This document shows, in pieces, positions 60,075-64,000 of a DNA stretch of 64,000 nucleotides. Below the pieces are notes generated by a model. That model did not search any database, was not told the origin of the DNA, and was given only the letters and a program-made list of their open reading frames with translations. How positions within the stretch are numbered: position 1 is the first letter of the stretch; every line of letters begins with the position of its first letter. The stretch comes from Kaiparowitsia implicata GSE-PSE-MK54-09C (lineage in GTDB: Bacteria; Cyanobacteriota; Cyanobacteriia; Elainellales; Elainellaceae): NCBI GenBank assembly GCA_019359435.1, contig JAHHHI010000104.1, positions 1 to 64,000 of the forward strand, in the 5' to 3' direction. The position numbers and the translations under genes were made by a program.

Positions 60075-61307
60075 ATGCGTGTGCTATTGTCGACTTTTGG
60101 ATCGCGCGGTGATGTGGAGCCATTCGTCGGGCTAGCAGTGGCCTTGAAGGCACTCGGTGCCGAAGCCGTGGTGTCGGCTCCAGGAGACGACGAGTTCGTC
60201 GCGCTCTTAGCGCGTGCCGGCGTTGAGTTCTCGCCGGCCTTTATGCCGGTCCGCCATTGGATCGAGCTGGCCCGGCGTTCGCCGATGGACATTCCCGGGT
60301 ATGGGGCGAAAATGATCGGCGCCCAGTATGATGCGATCTCCGCCTCAGCCGCGGGCTGCGATGCGGTTATAGCGACGGGCCTGATGCCGTCGGTGGGTGC
60401 GGCCCAGTGCCTCGCCGAAAAGCAGGGTCTGCATTACGAGCATGTGACTTTCTGTCCGCTATTCCTGCCTTCACACCATCACCGGCCGTTCCCCTATCCG
60501 GGCGAGGCAGCACCGCCCGAGGTGACTGATCACCGCGCATTGTGGACCCACAATATCGCAGCTATGAACGCGCTGTTCGGTAGCGTCATCAACCGGCAGC
60601 GGACGGAAATTGGCCTGCTGCCGGTGGCCACATCCGCGACCACGTGTTTACCACCAACCCTTTGCTGGCGTCGGACCCGATCCTGTGGCCATGGCGGCAA
60701 ACCGACCTTTGCGAACCAGTCCAAACGGGCGCATTGGATCTTGCAGGATAAGCGTCCGCTTCCGAATGATCTTGAAGCATTCCTGCAAGCGGGTACTCCG
60801 CCAGTCTATCTCGGATTTGGCAGTATTGCAGTTCAGGAGGGGGAAGCCATCGCCGCTGCGTCAATCCGGGCTATTCGGGCGAACGGCCGTCGTGCGGGGC
60901 TGACAAGAGGATGGGCCGGGTTGACGCTGGAGGACAATCGGGACGATTGCTTCCTCGTCGGCGAAGTAAACCAGCAGGCGCTGTTCAGGAGATCGGCGGC
61001 CGTGATCCATCATGGCGGCGCGGGCACGACAACGACGGCGGCGATGGCCGGAGCACCACAGGTCATTGTGCCCCAAATCGTGGACCAGCCCTATTGGGCG
61101 GCCCGCGTGGCCCAACTAGGGATCGGTGTTGCGCATGAAGGTCCAAGACCAACATTCGAGTCGCTTGTGGCGGCGCTTTCCATGGCCCTCGCGACGGGGA
61201 TGGCCGAGCGGGCAGAAGCTGTGTCTCGCACCCTTCCTACCAATGGAGCTATGGTGGCAGCGCAGCTGCTGATCGAGGCGATCGGAAGAAAGCGGGCGCC
61301 GAGCTAA
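60075..61307 (+). CDS. UDP-glycosyltransferase of the sterol/rhamnolipid type, with compensating frameshifts
   Basis: A 410-residue GT-B enzyme related to sterol 3-beta-glucosyltransferases and rhamnosyltransferases. N-terminus MRVLLSTFGSRGDVEPFVGL is the donor-independent family start; the C-terminal domain has VYLGFGSIAVQEGEAIAAAS and VIHHGGAGTTTTAAMAGAPQ, the UDP-sugar binding site. Residues ~184-220 (60624-60735) are in the wrong frame: +2 frame reading gives HIRDHVFTTNPLLASDPILW, as in homologues. One base lost and one gained restores the frame, so the enzyme may be impaired or the sequence has errors. ATG 60075 follows AAGGGAG. Confidence 0.85.
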   Translation: MRVLLSTFGSRGDVEPFVGLAVALKALGAEAVVSAPGDDEFVALLARAGVEFSPAFMPVRHWIELARRSPMDIPGYGAKMIGAQYDAISASAAGCDAVIATGLMPSVGAAQCLAEKQGLHYEHVTFCPLFLPSHHHRPFPYPGEAAPPEVTDHRALWTHNIAAMNALFGSVINRQRTEIGLLPVATSATTCLPPTLCWRRTRSCGHGGKPTFANQSKRAHWILQDKRPLPNDLEAFLQAGTPPVYLGFGSIAVQEGEAIAAASIRAIRANGRRAGLTRGWAGLTLEDNRDDCFLVGEVNQQALFRRSAAVIHHGGAGTTTTAAMAGAPQVIVPQIVDQPYWAARVAQLGIGVAHEGPRPTFESLVAALSMALATGMAERAEAVSRTLPTNGAMVAAQLLIEAIGRKRAPS

Positions 61308-61525
61308 GTGTGGCCCCAGGGGTTGGCCGCAATCGCCTGCGAGGCATTGCCGATCAGGCGCGGGAGCACAGAGGCAGCGGCTTTGCGCGAGTGTCTGATT
61401 GTTGCTGGCACCATCGTGGACTCCACAACATCTGGTGGACTGACGGCGACAGTAAACGGTTGCGTGGCTGCGCGCCGGAATTGGGGTCGCGAGCCGCCGA
61501 ACTGGAACGCGCCCCATTTAAGACA

Positions 61526-62299
61526 CTAGAGCCGTGCCCGGGTCGCGATGAAAGTCGGCGGTCCGAGCCCGACCAACCGCACCGCAGTAAGCACGCCTGT
61601 GGCAAACGCCCCCGTGTCCACGCAAATGCGTCCACTTGCTACAACCGGTTCACTGGCGGGAGTGTGACCGTGCACCACCAGAGAACTGTGTTCGACGGGG
61701 GTGCTCAGAAAGGGCTCCCGAATCCAAAGCAGGTCCTCGTCCACTTGCCCGGCAATTTCGACACCGGGCCGCAGGCCAGCATGCACGAATACCACCTCAG
61801 GGAGCTCCAGTAAGGAAGGCAAGTGTGTCAGTAGGTTGACATGTGCCACGGGTATGCTGGCCCTCAGTATGGCGAGGCGGTCCTGTCGTCTCGCACGGAC
61901 AAAGCGTGGGACATCCACGCCATAGGAGTTGAGGGTGTCCATGCCGCCAAATTCCAGCCATGGCGAGCTGGAAGCGGGATTGGCAAGGAATTCCAGCATC
62001 ATCGCCTCGTGGTTGCCCGCAAGGCTAACCCTGTCGAAACCTTCAGGGGCAGGGCCACAAAGCCAGTCAAGTACCTGCGCGGACCTTGGTCCGCGGTCGA
62101 CATAGTCGCCCAGCGTCACAAGGAAACGCCGTCCAGTGATGTGTTTGGCGTCTTCGCGAATCCGCTCGATCAACTCAAGCAGCAGATCGTAACACCCGTG
62201 GATGTCGCCAATCGCGTAGACCACTGCAGCGCTTTCGGCCCTGAGACGAGACCTCGATGGCAGGGGGATAGGGGAAAGGCGTCGAAAAAAACCCAACAT
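61526..62299 (-). CDS. Metallophosphoesterase (bis-PNP/PP2A-like, ApaH family)
   Basis: A 257-residue phosphoesterase with all dimetal motifs: GDIHGCYDLLLELI (Asp, His), LVTLGDYVDRGPRS (Asp), SLAGNHEAMMLEFL (Asn, His) and VHGHTPASEPV (His). It belongs to the diadenosine tetraphosphatase/serine-threonine phosphatase superfamily; the substrate could be phosphoprotein or dinucleotide. ATG 62299 is used (MLGFFRRLSPIPLPSRS). Convergent with the glycosyltransferase, 219 bp away. Confidence 0.88.
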   Translation of the reverse strand: MLGFFRRLSPIPLPSRSRLRAESAAVVYAIGDIHGCYDLLLELIERIREDAKHITGRRFLVTLGDYVDRGPRSAQVLDWLCGPAPEGFDRVSLAGNHEAMMLEFLANPASSSPWLEFGGMDTLNSYGVDVPRFVRARRQDRLAILRASIPVAHVNLLTHLPSLLELPEVVFVHAGLRPGVEIAGQVDEDLLWIREPFLSTPVEHSSLVVHGHTPASEPVVASGRICVDTGAFATGVLTAVRLVGLGPPTFIATRARL

Positions 62300-62496
62300 T
62301 TGAACTCGCAACCCGGAGACGACGGCACCCTATCAGATCCGCGGAAGTGTTTGGATTGGGCCATGAGCCGGTTGGCCTACAAAGTGACGGACCGAAGGCG
62401 AGTGCCGAACCGCGGTGCGGCACGATAGGTCGACTCAGATAAACGGGCGATGGCGCGGTTGCAGGCAAGCGCGGGTGATGCTAGATGCGTCCCGTC

Positions 62497-62572
<76 letters not shown>

Positions 62573-62819
62573 AGCCGCGACCTTGACGTCCTGGGTTGTA
62601 GGTGAAACCTAGTCCTCCATCTTCATGGGCCCTCGGAGGACGGATGAAATCCAATGTGTCGTGGATCGACCGCCTCGGCAATCAAGTCGCGACCCCCGCC
62701 GCAAGGGCTGTTTGTTCGCTGCAATTGCCGGCAAACGACAGCCCAAACAACCATCCCGCGTCATGCCCGGATAGCCAAGCCTAGGCACGGGCCGGGCAGT
62801 GAACTTGAGGTGTATTCCA

Positions 62820-63599
62820 TTGAGCCGTAGCGACGCGAAGCACCGCATGTGCATTGTAACCAATGGGTCACCGGAGGCCGACGACGCCGCTGCACGCCTG
62901 AGGCTGCGTTACGGTGAGTACGCCATGGAAGCGGCCGACGTCGTGGTTGCGCTCGGTGGCGATGGCCTCATGCTGCAGACATTGCATCGCGTCATGCAGG
63001 CGGGTCTGCCCGTCTATGGTATGAATTTTGGCTCTGTCGGCTTCCTGATGAATGTCTTCTCGGAGGACGACCTGGACCAGCGGTTGGCCTCCGTTCAGCG
63101 CACTCGGATTTACCCGCTCTCGATGGATGTGCTCGATACCTCAGGCAGAACGCAGACTGCACTAGCGCTGAACGAGGTTTCGCTGTTTCGCACGACCTAC
63201 CAGGCAGCCAAGCTTCAGATTGTCGTGGACGGCGAGACGCGGCTAGACGAACTCATCTGCGATGGTGCCTTGATCTCCACCCCTGCCGGCTCAACGGCTT
63301 ACAATCTCTCGGCGCACGGTCCGATCCTGCCGATCGAGGCGCAATTGCTCGCCCTAACGCCGATCTCCCCATTCCGCCCCCGCCGATGGCGCGGCGCCAT
63401 TCTGTCCAATCGCGCCGTCGTCAAGTTCATTACCCGCGAAGCGGCAAAACGACCGGTCAGCGCCGTTGCTGACAATGTCGAGTTCAAGAATGTGCTTGAA
63501 GTGACTGTCCGGGAGGACCGCTCCCGCGGTGTCACTTTGCTGTTCGATCCCGGTACCAGCCTGGAAGAACGCGTGCTAGCCGAACAGTTTCGCTTCTAA
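62820..63599 (+). CDS. nadK: NAD kinase
   Basis: Phosphorylates NAD to NADP. Signatures: VVALGGDGLMLQTLHRVMQA (GGDG with catalytic Asp), YGMNFGSVGFLMN, LALNEVSLFRTTYQAAKLQI, ICDGALISTPAGSTAYNLSA and SPFRPRRWRGA. All ATP/NAD-site residues are present. The start is either TTG 62820 (MSRSDAKHRMCIVTNG, with TGAGGTG upstream) or GTG 62799; I prefer TTG from the family layout. Length about 259 is normal. Lies after tRNA-Thr. Confidence 0.9.
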   Translation: MSRSDAKHRMCIVTNGSPEADDAAARLRLRYGEYAMEAADVVVALGGDGLMLQTLHRVMQAGLPVYGMNFGSVGFLMNVFSEDDLDQRLASVQRTRIYPLSMDVLDTSGRTQTALALNEVSLFRTTYQAAKLQIVVDGETRLDELICDGALISTPAGSTAYNLSAHGPILPIEAQLLALTPISPFRPRRWRGAILSNRAVVKFITREAAKRPVSAVADNVEFKNVLEVTVREDRSRGVTLLFDPGTSLEERVLAEQFRF

Positions 63600-64000
63600 C
63601 AGGTGGTCCTGGCTGACAGGTGTCGTGTGAAATTCCCGCGCACCCAGGGGATCACGAACGAGAACTGCCTACTAACTCACCTAGTGAAAGTCGGCAGACT
63701 GGACCCGCCCTGTTGCATCACACACCTGCCGAATTTGGCGCGTGAGACTTATGCGCAGCAGGTGCCTTTAATCTGGGGCTGCCTTTCTCTCAATCGCGCA
63801 TGCTCACAACCCTTGGGGGCGTATAAGGAGACAAAAGGCCACACTAGCTGAGGGCTGAAGCTTGATGGCGGCATTTTCAGAAGCGGGAGCTTGGAGATTG
63901 CGGGGCTACCAGTTGTGCAGAGCATCAGCAGGAGCGCCGACCCCTATGTCTTCGGCAAACGACCCACCGCCGCGGGCGAGCCAGCGAAATGACCAAAACT
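63600..64000. other. Window end, no confirmed gene
   Basis: Only short frames. At 63864 a plus-strand frame starts MAAFSEAGAWRLRGYQLCRA and runs off the end; on the minus strand an end fragment FWSFRWLARGGGSFAEDIGV, GAPADALHNW* could be the C-terminus of a gene beyond the window. Neither can be called. Confidence 0.3.

Overview
The window is GC-rich DNA from an alphaproteobacterium, most likely a member of the Hyphomicrobiales (a Devosia-like genus is my best guess; no marker gene here proves it). The grounds are a Ti/Rhizobium-type tra cluster, a MucR/Ros regulator, DUF3606, DUF736 and DUF2934 proteins, PhyR/EcfG-style promoter motifs (GGAAC or TGAAC, 16-17 bp, CGTT), and the TIGR02587/TIGR02588 gene pair.

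Layout. 1-5085 is the end of a conjugative element: TraA relaxase (cut by the window edge) divergent from traC-traD-traG, then HU, WGR and DUF736 genes; no integrase, attachment site or origin is visible. 5736-15363 holds a subtilisin-type autotransporter, an MFS exporter, a row of very small minus-strand genes, a FecR-domain secreted protein, a YedK/HMCES-type DNA-protein crosslinking protein and a PagL-like outer-membrane protein. 15624-28600 is rich in small stress-type genes (receiver, DUF3606, two ferritin-like DUF892 proteins) with an ATP-dependent DNA ligase, an LLM oxidoreductase, a serine hydrolase, the TIGR02587/02588 membrane pair and two c-di-GMP enzymes. 28619-41802 carries a cupin, a large hybrid histidine kinase, exonuclease III, a broken cysteine hydrolase, NAD synthetase, a third c-di-GMP enzyme, a broken SRPBCC gene, and a GH13 enzyme coupled to a second LLM oxidoreductase. 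42233-44376 is a HipA-type kinase followed by a long XRE regulator. 44610-47054 is an RsbQ-like alpha/beta hydrolase coupled without any gap to a PAS histidine kinase-receiver protein. 47678-55534 is another stress region: a second DUF3606 plus receiver, MucR, several tiny membrane or proline-rich proteins, and a compact envelope operon (DUF1469 holin-like, DUF3618 with 11-residue repeats, YihY). 55740-63599 holds SbtA/LysR, TerB, TetR with a membrane target, a glycosyltransferase, a metallophosphatase, tRNA-Thr(UGU) and NAD kinase.

How it fits together. Much of the window looks like general-stress and envelope-maintenance gene content: six to eight promoters resembling the EcfG consensus sit 20-40 bp ahead of small stress genes, and sensing is dominated by histidine kinases, lone receivers (one lacking its phospho-acceptor Asp) and c-di-GMP enzymes. 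Several genes carry frameshifts (cysteine hydrolase, SRPBCC, glycosyltransferase), which may be real decay or sequence error. The candidates I consider most novel are the hydrolase-kinase pair, the HipA/long-XRE pair, the small third gene of the TIGR02587/02588 operon, the LEA-like 11-residue repeats in the DUF3618 protein, and the 13-bp and 22-bp DNA repeat arrays.
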